NCBI RefSeq assembly: GCF_014681765.1 | Contig: NZ_CP061498.1 | Coordinates: 1,240,001 to 1,304,000, forward strand | Direction of reading: 5' to 3' | DNA: 64,000 nucleotides | Source of the DNA: Roseicitreum antarcticum | Lineage (GTDB): Bacteria > Pseudomonadota > Alphaproteobacteria > Rhodobacterales > Rhodobacteraceae | Shown: piece by piece, positions 8,650 to 17,504 of the stretch | Layout of the letters: each line of letters opens with the position of its first letter | Numbering within the stretch: position 1 is the first letter of the stretch | Notes under the pieces: generated by a model | Seen by the model: the letters and a program-made list of their open reading frames with translations, nothing else | Told to the model about the DNA's origin: nothing | Databases searched by the model: none | Translations under genes and position numbers: made by a program

Positions 8650-10062
8650 TCATTCCGCCAGCACCCATGTGTCCTTCACGCCCCCGCCCTGCGAGGAATT
8701 CACCACCAGCGAGCCCTCGTTCATCGCTACCCGCGTCAGGCCGCCGGGCACCAGCGTCACCTTGTCGCCCACAAGGCAATAGGGTCGCAGATCGACATGG
8801 CGCGGCGCGACCCCCTCGCCCACGAAGGTCGGGCAGGTGGACAGCGCCAGTGTGGGCTGGGCGATATAATTGCCCGGATTGGCGATGATACGTTCGCGGA
8901 AGGCCGCGATCTGGTCCTTCGTCGATTTCGGCCCCACGAGCATGCCATAGCCGCCAGAGCCATGCACCTCTTTCACCACCAGTTCACCGAGGTTTTCCAG
9001 CACATATTTCAGGTCGTCACGCTTGTTGCACTGCCACGTGGGCACGTTGTTCAGGATCGGTTCTTCGCCAAGATAAAAGCGGATCATGTCGGGCACAAAG
9101 CAATAGATCGCCTTGTCATCGGCAACGCCCGCGCCGGGGGCCGAACAGATGGTGACGCCGCCCGAGCGGTAGACATCCATCAGTCCCGGCACGCCCAGCA
9201 TGCTGTCGGCGCGGAAACACAGCGGGTCGATGAAGGCATCGTCGACGCGGCGGTAGATCACATCCACCTTGCGCGGGCCCTCGGTCGTGCGCATCCAGAC
9301 AAATTCGCCATCGACGAACAGGTCCTGCCCTTCGACCAGTTCCACCCCCATCAGATCGGCGAGGAAGCTGTGTTCATAATAGGCCGAGTTATAGGCGCCG
9401 GGGGTCAGGATGGCGATTGTCGGCTCGCCCGTGCATTTCTTCGGCGCGACCGATGCCAGCGTGCGGCGTAGCAGCACCGGGTAGCTGTCCACCGGCGCGA
9501 TGCGGTTTTCGCGGAAAAGCGAGGGGAACATCCGCATCATGATCTCGCGGTTTTCCAGCATGTAGGACACGCCCGAGGGCGTGCGGCAATTGTCTTCCAG
9601 CACGAAGAATTCATCCGGCCCGGTGCGCACCAGATCGACGCCGACAATATGGCTGAAGACGCCCTGCGGCGGGGTGAAGCCGACCACGGCGGTCTCGAAC
9701 GCCGCGTTGCAATAGACCAGTTCGCGCGGCACGATGCCCGCACGCACGATCTCGCCGCGATTGTAGATGTCCGAGAGAAACAGGTTCAGCGCCTTGGCGC
9801 GCTGCACCACGCCGTGCTCCAGCCTGCGCCATTCGGGCTGCGCGAAGACGCGGGGGAACATGTCGAAGGGCATGAGGCGTTCAGGGTCGCCGCCCTCGCC
9901 ATAGACCGCGAAAGTAATGCCGATGCGGCGGAACAGGTTCTCGGCCTCGGCCTGTTTCAGGCTGCGCAGTTCGGCGGGCATGGCCTCCAGCCAGGCATCC
10001 AACTGCCGGTAGGGCGCCCGGGTCGCGCCAGCCTCGTACATTTCGTTGAAAAACGTGGTCAT
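8650..10062 (-). CDS. Circularly permuted ATP-grasp type 2 protein (Anbu operon)
   Basis: A 470-residue protein of the circularly permuted ATP-grasp type 2 family (DUF404/DUF407). Visible landmarks are GVDLVRTGPDEFFVLEDNCR in the middle, KEVHGSGGYGMLVGP in the nucleotide-binding part, and the family's C-terminal SSQGGGVKDTWVL. ATP-grasp enzymes activate a carboxylate and join it to an amine, so this is a probable peptide or amide ligase. AAGGGG precedes the ATG by 8 nt. It is the first gene of the four-gene Anbu operon, with its promoter in 10063-10515. Confidence 0.93.
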   Translation of the reverse strand: MTTFFNEMYEAGATRAPYRQLDAWLEAMPAELRSLKQAEAENLFRRIGITFAVYGEGGDPERLMPFDMFPRVFAQPEWRRLEHGVVQRAKALNLFLSDIYNRGEIVRAGIVPRELVYCNAAFETAVVGFTPPQGVFSHIVGVDLVRTGPDEFFVLEDNCRTPSGVSYMLENREIMMRMFPSLFRENRIAPVDSYPVLLRRTLASVAPKKCTGEPTIAILTPGAYNSAYYEHSFLADLMGVELVEGQDLFVDGEFVWMRTTEGPRKVDVIYRRVDDAFIDPLCFRADSMLGVPGLMDVYRSGGVTICSAPGAGVADDKAIYCFVPDMIRFYLGEEPILNNVPTWQCNKRDDLKYVLENLGELVVKEVHGSGGYGMLVGPKSTKDQIAAFRERIIANPGNYIAQPTLALSTCPTFVGEGVAPRHVDLRPYCLVGDKVTLVPGGLTRVAMNEGSLVVNSSQGGGVKDTWVLAE

Positions 10063-10515
10063 GCGGTACTCACCCCTTAGTTTTGGTCAGGTTAGGGGGG
10101 ATGAGGGCAAGATGAAAGGGGGGAGTTCCGGCACGGTGCTGAAGTCCTGCGCAGGTGATGGATTTTTGGGCGGTGGGGGATGGGGCGTGATTTGAGATTG
10201 GGTGGGAGGGCCGGTTCCAATCAGCTGACGCCCCATTGTCGTGCGGTGCGCTGGATCTGGCAGAGCGAAATATTCAGCCAGGTGACGTTGGTTCAATTCC
10301 ACCACGATCTGATGATCTGCCGGGGCGCAGCCGCAATGAACGCAGTGGTGCGTATCAGATTGATTGCATGGCCAACGGGCATCTTGGCCGAGGCCTTCGG
10401 AGAAGCCTTGCAAAACGCCCGCGCCAGCCGGGACAGACCGCGCCAACGCCGCCCCCCGCTTGCACCCCCTCCCCCTGCGCCCTATGTCTGATCCATCACC
10501 GCAAAGAGGACCCGC
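10063..10515. other. Intergenic region upstream of the Anbu operon and pepF
   Basis: About 450 nt separates the divergent Anbu operon and the M3 peptidase, and should contain both promoters. The part 10200-10400 has lower GC and irregular codon structure, but no frame on either strand resembles a known protein. A tRNA T-arm-like string (GGTTCAATTCC, 10289-10299) lacks the rest of a cloverleaf. I see no repeat or terminator. Confidence 0.4.
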
Positions 10516-12357
10516 ATGTATCGCACCCTGACCCCTGCCCGCCCCGCCCTGCCCTTGCGCGATGCGGCCCCTGCCGCTGCCGCGCCGTCGTTTGGCGATT
10601 TGCCCGAATGGGATCTGACCGACCTTTACGCCGCGCCCGACGCGCCCGAGGTTGCCCGCGATTTTGACTGGCTCGCTACCGCCTGTGCCGATTTCGCGGC
10701 GGCGTATCAGGGCAAACTTGCCGGGCTTGACGGTGCGGCGATGCTGGAATGCGTCCAGAAATATGAGCGGATCGAGGCGGTTGCCGGGCGGCTCATGTCG
10801 TTTGCGGGGCTGCGGTATTACCAGAACACCACCGATGCGGGCCGCGCCAAGTTCATGGCCGATGCGCAAGACCGGGTGACCACCGCGACCACGCCGCTGG
10901 TGTTCTTCAGCCTGGAGCTGAACCGGATCGACGATGCCGCACTTGATGCGACGCTGGATGCCCGCGCCGATCTGGCGCGCTACCGCCCGGTGTTTGACCG
11001 GATGCGCGCGATGCGCCCGCATCAATTGTCCGATGAGTTGGAGCATTTTCTGCACGACACCTCGACCGTCGGCGCTGCCGCTTGGAACCGGCTGTTCGAT
11101 GAGACGATGGCGGGTCTGGAATTCACCGTGCAGGGCGAGGTGCTGTCGCTGGAGGCCGTGCTGAACCTTCTGACCGACACCGACCGCCCCCGGCGCGAGG
11201 CGGCGGCGCGCGAACTGGCCGCCGTGTTTGGCCGCAACATCAAGCTCTTCGCCCGGGTTCACAACACCCTGACCAAGGAGAAGGAGATCGAGGACCGCTG
11301 GCGCAAGATGCCGAAGCCCCAGACCGGCCGCCACCTGTCGAACCATGTGGAGGCCGAGGTTGTCGAGGCGTTGCGCAACGCGGTTGTCGCAGCATATCCG
11401 CGCCTGTCGCACCGCTATTACGCGCTGAAGGCGAAATGGATGGGGCTGGACAAGATGGAGGTCTGGGACCGCAACGCCCCCCTGCCCATCGACCCGCCGA
11501 AGCTGGTGGATTGGGACACTGCGCGCGACACGGTGATGACCGCCTATGCGGGCTTTGATCCGCGCATGGCCGAGATTGCTGCGCCGTTCTTTGACCGTGG
11601 CTGGATCGACGCGGCGGTGAAGCCGGGCAAAGCCCCCGGTGCCTTTGCCCATCCGACCGTGACCGATGTGCACCCCTATGTGATGCTCAACTATCTGGGC
11701 AAACCGCGCGATGTGATGACGCTGGCGCACGAACTTGGGCATGGCGTGCATCAGGTTCTGGCGGCGGATCAGGGTGAGTTGCTATCCTCTACCCCGCTGA
11801 CACTGGCCGAAACCGCCAGCGTGTTCGGCGAGATGCTGACCTTCAAGCGCCTGCTGGCCAATGCGAAGACGGATGCCGAACGCAAGACGCTGCTGGCCGG
11901 CAAGGTCGAGGATATGATCAACACTGTGGTGCGCCAGATCGCGTTCTATGATTTTGAGTGCAAGCTGCATGACGCGCGGCGCGGCGGCGAGCTGACGCCC
12001 GACGACATCAACGCGCTGTGGATGAGCGTGCAGGCGGAATCCCTGGGGCCGGTGTTCAACTTCATGGACGGGTACGAGACCTTCTGGGCCTATATCCCGC
12101 ATTTCGTGCATTCGCCGTTCTACGTCTATGCCTATGCCTTCGGCGATGGGCTGGTGAATGCGCTTTACGCGGTGTTCGAGGAGCAACCCGAAGGTTTCCA
12201 GGAGAAGTACTTTGAAATGCTGCGCGCGGGCGGGTCCAAGCACCATTCCGAATTGCTGGCCCCATTCGGGCTGGATGCCAGCGATCCGGCGTTCTGGGAC
12301 AAGGGCCTGTCGATGATCGCGGGCATGATTGACGAGCTGGAGGCGATGGAGGGCTGA
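10516..12357 (+). CDS. pepF: M3 family oligoendopeptidase (PepF type)
   Basis: A 613-residue zinc metallopeptidase that degrades short peptides in the cytoplasm. The zinc site is HELGH at residues 405-409 (DVMTLAHELGHGVHQ), with the third ligand Glu in TLAETASVFGEM about 26 residues later. The N-terminal helical domain and the FNFMDGYETFWAYIPHF segment match oligoendopeptidase F. No signal peptide. AGAGGA lies before the ATG. The stop is followed within 10 nt by a 12-bp tandem repeat and then a strong terminator. Confidence 0.93.
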   Translation: MYRTLTPARPALPLRDAAPAAAAPSFGDLPEWDLTDLYAAPDAPEVARDFDWLATACADFAAAYQGKLAGLDGAAMLECVQKYERIEAVAGRLMSFAGLRYYQNTTDAGRAKFMADAQDRVTTATTPLVFFSLELNRIDDAALDATLDARADLARYRPVFDRMRAMRPHQLSDELEHFLHDTSTVGAAAWNRLFDETMAGLEFTVQGEVLSLEAVLNLLTDTDRPRREAAARELAAVFGRNIKLFARVHNTLTKEKEIEDRWRKMPKPQTGRHLSNHVEAEVVEALRNAVVAAYPRLSHRYYALKAKWMGLDKMEVWDRNAPLPIDPPKLVDWDTARDTVMTAYAGFDPRMAEIAAPFFDRGWIDAAVKPGKAPGAFAHPTVTDVHPYVMLNYLGKPRDVMTLAHELGHGVHQVLAADQGELLSSTPLTLAETASVFGEMLTFKRLLANAKTDAERKTLLAGKVEDMINTVVRQIAFYDFECKLHDARRGGELTPDDINALWMSVQAESLGPVFNFMDGYETFWAYIPHFVHSPFYVYAYAFGDGLVNALYAVFEEQPEGFQEKYFEMLRAGGSKHHSELLAPFGLDASDPAFWDKGLSMIAGMIDELEAMEG

Positions 12358-12367
12358 GGCGTTCCGC

Positions 12368-12425
12368 GCTGGTTTCCGGGCTGGTTTCTGGACTGGTTTC
12401 CGGGCTGGTTTCCGGGCTGGTATTT
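12368..12425 (+). repeat. 12-bp tandem repeat after pepF
   Basis: Four full units and a partial fifth of GCTGGTTTCCGG run head to tail (12368-12415, then to 12425), with single-base variants in units 2 and 3. The array starts 10 nt after the pepF stop and ends 8 nt before the terminator stem, so it lies in the pepF mRNA tail. No function is evident. Confidence 0.9.
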
Positions 12426-12432
12426 AGGGGAA

Positions 12433-12460
12433 GGGCCGCGCATCGCTGCGCGGCCCTTTT
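12433..12460 (+). terminator. Rho-independent terminator, pepF
   Basis: A perfect 10-bp GC stem (GGGCCGCGCA / TGCGCGGCCC) with a 4-nt loop, followed by TTTT. It also serves the convergent VOC gene, which ends at 12500, less clearly because the minus-strand T run is short. Confidence 0.88.
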
Positions 12461-12499
12461 GCATGAGCCGGGGCATTTCAACACCTTGTCGGCGCGAAC

Positions 12500-12913
12500 T
12501 CAGGCGGCGAACACGCCCTCCATATCGGCGAAGCCCTTGATCTCGATGGGGTTTCCGGCGGGGTCGCGGAAGAACATGGTCCATTGCTCGCCGGGCTCAC
12601 CTTCGAACCGGGCGCTGGGGGGCAGCACGAACTCTATCCCTGCCGCCGTCAGCCGACCGGCCAGTGCGCGAAAACGGTCCATGTCCAGCACGACGCCCAG
12701 ATGCGGCATCGGCACCATATGCGCGCCCACCTTGCCGGTAGGCGCATTGGCGAAGGGCGTGCCAAGGTGCAGGCTGATCTGATGGCCGAAAAAGCTGAAA
12801 TCAACCCATGTGTCGGTGCTGCGTCCCTCGGCGCAGCCCAGGACCGCGCCATAAAAGCTGCGCGCGGCGTCAAGGTCATCGACGTGATAGGCAAGGTGGA
12901 ACGGGGTCAGCAT
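12500..12913 (-). CDS. VOC (glyoxalase/bleomycin-resistance fold) family protein
   Basis: A 137-residue protein starting MLTPFHLAYHVDDLDAARSF, the typical first strand-helix of a VOC module, with the second half ending RDPAGNPIEIKGF. Metal-ligand candidates are His6, His51 (ISLHLG) and the Glu near the C-terminus (PIEIKG). VOC enzymes include dioxygenases, isomerases and resistance proteins, and the reaction cannot be assigned. I take the ATG at 12913 because the longer frame, open to 13150, runs into non-coding sequence. The 298 nt to ileS hold nothing else that I recognise. Confidence 0.85.
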   Translation of the reverse strand: MLTPFHLAYHVDDLDAARSFYGAVLGCAEGRSTDTWVDFSFFGHQISLHLGTPFANAPTGKVGAHMVPMPHLGVVLDMDRFRALAGRLTAAGIEFVLPPSARFEGEPGEQWTMFFRDPAGNPIEIKGFADMEGVFAA

Positions 12914-13211
12914 GGGTGTACCTGTAAGTTGGGGATTTTGCCGCCCTCTTGGCGCAAAGTACGGGGTGAGTGCAAGGGCCCATCGCGCCCTCTGGACCCT
13001 GCGCGCCAAGCGCCCTATAACCCCGCGCATGACCAGATTTTGCCGCCCCATCGTGCGAATTACCGGCCCGGCTGGCTGAGGCATCCGCCCCAGCCTTGCC
13101 GGGAGTTTGCGCGGGCCGCCGGGTGCCGCCCGCCCCGTTTTTTCTGACATATGCGCGACACCCCAGCCCGCCAGCCCCGTCGCCGCCCCCCATTTGCCAA
13201 AGGTTTCCCCG

Positions 13212-16200
13212 ATGTGCGCCGAGACAACTGACCAATCCGCGACAACTGACTATAAAGAAACGCTTTTCCTGCCTGACACCGACTTTCCGATGCGCGCGGG
13301 CCTGCCCACGCGCGAGCCCGAATGGCTGGCCCGCTGGGAAAAAATCGGTATCTATGACCGCCTGCGCGAAAAGACGGGCCGCACCCCCTTTACCCTGCAT
13401 GACGGCCCGCCCTATGCCAACGGCCACCTGCATATCGGCCACGCCCTGAACAAGGTGCTGAAGGACATGGTGGTGCGCAGCCAGCAGATGCTGGGCCATG
13501 ACGCGCGCTATATCCCCGGCTGGGATTGCCACGGCCTGCCGATCGAATGGAAGATCGAGGAAGCCTACCGCGCCAAGGGGATGGACAAGGACGCCGTGGA
13601 TCTGGTGGATTTCCGGCAGGAATGCCGCCGCTTTGCCGAAGGCTGGGTGGATATCCAACGCGAAGAATTCAAGCGTCTGGGCATCACCGGCGCGTGGGAC
13701 CGGCCTTATCTGACGATGGATTACCATGCCGAGGCGGTGATCGCGTCGGAATTCATGCAATTCTTGATGAATGGCACCCTCTATCAAGGCTCAAAGCCCG
13801 TGATGTGGTCGCCGGTGGAAAAGACCGCGCTGGCCGAGGCCGAGGTCGAGTATCATGACAAGGAAAGCTTCACGGTCTGGGTGAAATTTCCGGTCGTGGA
13901 TGTCAGTATGCCCGATGCCAACATGTCGGGCGAAGAGGAAACGCCCGATGCCCGCGAAGCCATAGCCCGGGCCCAGGCCGAGGTTGTTGACCGCTTGATG
14001 GGCGCACGGGTGGTCATCTGGACCACAACGCCCTGGACGATCCCGTCCAACAAGGCGGTCGTTTGGGGGGCGGACATTGCCTATGGGCTTTATGAAATCC
14101 TTGAGACGCCCGAACAATGCTGGGCCGAGGTGGGCGAACGCTTCATCCTTGCCGACAAGCTGGCCGACGCAACCTTCGCCCGCGCGCGGTTGACCGAGGG
14201 TCAGTGGCGCCGCGTGGCCGGTGTGACCCAGCCGCAGCTTGAAGCGATACGGCTGGCCCACCCGCTGGCCGGGGCCGAAGGTGCTGCGGGCGAATGGGAC
14301 GACCCGCGCGATTTCCGCGCCGCCGATTTCGTGACCGATGAGGAAGGCACGGGCTTTGTGCATTGCGCCCCCTCGCACGGGATGGAGGAATACGAGCTAT
14401 ACCGCGATCTGGGCATGCTGACGCATGTCATCACCTATAACGTGATGGATGACGGGCGTTTCCGCGATGATCTGCCGTTCTTTGGCGGCACGGCGATCTT
14501 GCGCGATGCCCCCAACAAGAAGAACAAGGACAACCCCTGGGAAGGGGATGCCAACACGGCGGTAATCAACAAACTGGTTGACGTCGGCGGGTTGCTGGCG
14601 CGGGGCAAGATCAAACACTCTTACCCGCATTCATGGCGGTCGAAGGCGCCCGTGATCTATCGCAACACCCCGCAATGGTTCGCCGAGATCGACCGGAAGC
14701 TGGAAGACGGCATGGGGCAGTATGGCGATACGATCCGCCAGCGCGCGCTGACCTCCATCGACGAGCTGGTGGCATGGACGCCAAAGACCGGGCGCAACCG
14801 GCTGCATTCGATGATCGCGGCGCGGCCCGACTGGGTGCTGTCGCGGCAGCGCGCCTGGGGCGTGCCGCTGACGTGCTTCGTCAAGCGCGGGGCAAAGCCC
14901 ACCGATGTCGATTTCCTGCTGCGCGACACAGCCGTGAACGACCGTGTCATCGCCGCATTCGAGGAAGGCGGGGCCGATGTGTGGTACAAACCCGGGTTCA
15001 AGGAAACGACCCTGGGCGGGCTGCACGACCCGGAAGCCTACGGCCAGGTGTTCGACATTCTGGATGTGTGGTTCGACAGTGGCTCTACCCATGCGTTCGT
15101 TCTGCGCGACCGCGAAGACGGGTCCGACGACGGGCTGGCGGATCTGTACCTCGAGGGGACCGACCAGCACCGGGGATGGTTCCATTCCTCGATGCTGCAA
15201 GCCTGCGGCACCAAGGGGCGCGCGCCGTACCGGGGCGTGCTGACGCATGGGTTCACGCTGGATGAGAAGGGCATGAAAATGTCCAAATCCATCGGCAACA
15301 CCGTCGCCCCGCAAGAGGTGATCGACCAATATGGCGCGGATATCTTGCGGCTGTGGGTGGCGCAGTCGGATTACACCGCCGATCTGCGCATCGGCAAGGA
15401 GATCCTGAAAGGCGTGGCCGACAGCTACCGCAGGCTGCGCAACACCTTGCGCTTCTTGCTGGGCAACCTGAAGGATTGGGATGAGGGCGAGCGCGTGGCG
15501 CCCGCCGAGATGCCCGAGCTGGAGCAATGGGTGCTGCACCGGCTGGCCGAGCTGGACACACAGGTACGCGACGGATACGCGGCCTATGATTTCCAGGGCG
15601 TGTTCCAGAAGCTGTTCCAGTTCTGCACCGTCGACCTGTCGGCGCTGTATTTCGACATCCGCAAGGACACGCTGTATTGCGACGCGCCCTCCAGCCTGCG
15701 GCGGCGCGCGGCGCGCACGGTGCTGGACCTGCTGTTCCACCGGCTGACAACCTGGCTGGCCCCGGTGCTGGTGTTCACCATGGAAGACGTGTGGCTGTCG
15801 CGCTTTCCGGGGGATGCGTCGTCGGTGCATCTGCAAGACATCCCCGCAACCCCGACCGATTGGCGCAACCCCGCGCTGGCGGGCAAGTGGTTCGGCATCC
15901 GCGCCGTGCGCCGGGTGGTGACGGCAGCGCTGGAAGTGGCGCGGCGTGACAAGGTGATCGGCGCCAGCCTGGAGGCCGCACCCATCGTGCATCTGGCCGA
16001 CCCCAACCTGCGCGACGCGCTGCAAACGGTGGATTTCGCCGATCTGTGCATCACGTCCACCGTGGTGCTGACCACCGAGACCGCGCCTGATGGTGCCTTC
16101 ACCTTGCCCGATGTGCCGGGCGTGGCCGTGGTATTCGCCAAGGCCGAAGGCGAAAAATGCGGGCGCTGCTGGAAGATCAGCGCCGACGTGGGGCAATACC

Positions 16201-16247
16201 CGGCGCATCCCGGCACCTGCCCGCGCTGTGCCGAAGCGTTGGGCTGA
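13212..16247 (+). CDS. ileS: Isoleucyl-tRNA synthetase
   Basis: This 1011-residue enzyme charges tRNA-Ile with isoleucine. The class I signature HIGH is at residues 74-77 (GHLHIGHALNK) and KMSKS at 689-693. The inserted editing domain lies between them, with GTGFVHCAPSHG near residue 380. The C-terminus carries a zinc finger with Cys983, Cys986, Cys1003 and Cys1006 (CGRCW and CPRC). The ATG at 13212 starts MCAETTDQ; a frame open further upstream has no family similarity. No T-box leader is seen, as expected outside Firmicutes. Confidence 0.96.
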   Translation: MCAETTDQSATTDYKETLFLPDTDFPMRAGLPTREPEWLARWEKIGIYDRLREKTGRTPFTLHDGPPYANGHLHIGHALNKVLKDMVVRSQQMLGHDARYIPGWDCHGLPIEWKIEEAYRAKGMDKDAVDLVDFRQECRRFAEGWVDIQREEFKRLGITGAWDRPYLTMDYHAEAVIASEFMQFLMNGTLYQGSKPVMWSPVEKTALAEAEVEYHDKESFTVWVKFPVVDVSMPDANMSGEEETPDAREAIARAQAEVVDRLMGARVVIWTTTPWTIPSNKAVVWGADIAYGLYEILETPEQCWAEVGERFILADKLADATFARARLTEGQWRRVAGVTQPQLEAIRLAHPLAGAEGAAGEWDDPRDFRAADFVTDEEGTGFVHCAPSHGMEEYELYRDLGMLTHVITYNVMDDGRFRDDLPFFGGTAILRDAPNKKNKDNPWEGDANTAVINKLVDVGGLLARGKIKHSYPHSWRSKAPVIYRNTPQWFAEIDRKLEDGMGQYGDTIRQRALTSIDELVAWTPKTGRNRLHSMIAARPDWVLSRQRAWGVPLTCFVKRGAKPTDVDFLLRDTAVNDRVIAAFEEGGADVWYKPGFKETTLGGLHDPEAYGQVFDILDVWFDSGSTHAFVLRDREDGSDDGLADLYLEGTDQHRGWFHSSMLQACGTKGRAPYRGVLTHGFTLDEKGMKMSKSIGNTVAPQEVIDQYGADILRLWVAQSDYTADLRIGKEILKGVADSYRRLRNTLRFLLGNLKDWDEGERVAPAEMPELEQWVLHRLAELDTQVRDGYAAYDFQGVFQKLFQFCTVDLSALYFDIRKDTLYCDAPSSLRRRAARTVLDLLFHRLTTWLAPVLVFTMEDVWLSRFPGDASSVHLQDIPATPTDWRNPALAGKWFGIRAVRRVVTAALEVARRDKVIGASLEAAPIVHLADPNLRDALQTVDFADLCITSTVVLTTETAPDGAFTLPDVPGVAVVFAKAEGEKCGRCWKISADVGQYPAHPGTCPRCAEALG

Positions 16248-16310
16248 CCCCCAGCGCACGCGCGGCGGGGCATTGCAAGGTGCCCTGCCCTGCGGGATGA
16301 CACCACCAAA

Positions 16311-16335
16311 AAGGGACGCCTTTGCGGGCGTCCCT
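16311..16335 (+). terminator. Bidirectional terminator between ileS and aglK
   Basis: A hairpin with stem AAGGGACGCC / GGGCGTCCCTT is flanked by an A run on the left and a T run on the right. This suits both ileS (rightward) and aglK (leftward, ends 16386). Confidence 0.85.
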
Positions 16336-16385
16336 TTTTATGTTGGTCAGATGAATCATCACCGAAAACATCACCCGCAGCAAAA

Positions 16386-17474
16386 TCACCGATAGAGCAG
16401 TGATTTTCCCTGATGGAACAGGTGGATGCGCGACGGGTCGGCGGTCAGGCGCACGGTGTTGCCACGCAGGCCGGAATGGATGCCGGGCAGTTTGGCCAGC
16501 ACCGGATCGGCACCGTTCACCTTCTCGAAATACAAGACCGTCAGTTCGCCCAGTGCCTCCAGGATGTCGACGCGGCCCTCGAAGATGTATTCCTGGCCAT
16601 CGGTGCTGACCAGATCCTCGGGCCGGACGCCAAGGTTGACCTTCATGCCCTGATCGGCCTCGGTCGTGGTGATCGCGGCGCGCGCACTGCCGCCGCCGTC
16701 CAGTTGCACCACGGTTTCGGCCCCGGTGCTGACGATCTCGCCCGGCAAGATGTTCATGGCGGGCGAGCCGATAAACTGCGCGACAAACTCATTCTCGGGG
16801 CGTTCGTAGAGATCCAGCGGGGAGCCGACCTGCGCGATGCCGCCGCCCGCCAGCACGACGATGCGTGTGGCAAGCGTCATCGCTTCGACCTGATCGTGGG
16901 TGACATACACCATGGTGCTGTCTGGCATGGATTCCTTCAACTGCGCGATCTCGATCCGGGTCGCGACGCGCAGCGCCGCATCGAGGTTCGAGAGCGGTTC
17001 GTCAAACAGATACACCTTCGGATCACGCACGATGGAGCGCCCGATGGCTACCCGCTGCCGCTGTCCGCCCGAAAGCGCCTTTGGCAGCCGGTCCAGAAGC
17101 TTATCCAGTTGCAAGATCTTGGCGGCTTTCATCACCGCCGCGTCGATCTCTTCCTTGGACTTCTTCGCGATCTTCAGCGCGAAGGCCATGTTGTCGCGCA
17201 CAGTCATATGCGGATAGAGCGCGTAGGACTGGAACACCATCGCGATACCGCGCTGCGCCGGAGGGATGTCGTTGACCACCTGCCCGTCGATCTCCAGCTC
17301 GCCGCCGGTGATGCGTTCCAGCCCCGCGATCATGCGCAGAAGCGTGGACTTGCCGCAGCCCGAAGGCCCGACGAACACGACCAGTTCGCCCTGTTTGATG
17401 TCAAGGTTGATGTTCGACAGAACCTTGACCTCACCATAGGCCTTTTCGATGTTCGTCATTTTCACGTTGGCCAT
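16386..17474 (-). CDS. aglK: Alpha-glucoside ABC transporter ATPase
   Basis: A 362-residue MalK/UgpC-type ATPase that powers sugar import. Walker A GPSGCGKST is at 36-44, the signature LSGGQRQ at 134-140 and Walker B VYLFDEP at 154-160. The D-loop NLDA follows. A C-terminal TOBE/OB domain (from about residue 235) is typical of sugar importers. It is the last gene of aglEFGAK, 30 nt after aglA. The single ATPase would form the homodimer under AglF and AglG. Confidence 0.93.
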   Translation of the reverse strand: MANVKMTNIEKAYGEVKVLSNINLDIKQGELVVFVGPSGCGKSTLLRMIAGLERITGGELEIDGQVVNDIPPAQRGIAMVFQSYALYPHMTVRDNMAFALKIAKKSKEEIDAAVMKAAKILQLDKLLDRLPKALSGGQRQRVAIGRSIVRDPKVYLFDEPLSNLDAALRVATRIEIAQLKESMPDSTMVYVTHDQVEAMTLATRIVVLAGGGIAQVGSPLDLYERPENEFVAQFIGSPAMNILPGEIVSTGAETVVQLDGGGSARAAITTTEADQGMKVNLGVRPEDLVSTDGQEYIFEGRVDILEALGELTVLYFEKVNGADPVLAKLPGIHSGLRGNTVRLTADPSRIHLFHQGKSLLYR

Positions 17475-17504
17475 GTGATCTTCCCCTTCCCCCGATTTCG
17501 CCGC

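Noticed and set aside
10270-10320. Possible tRNA or tRNA fragment (GGTTCAATTCC)
   Set aside because: Only a T-loop-like string is present; the flanking stem has mismatches and there is no anticodon arm or acceptor pairing.
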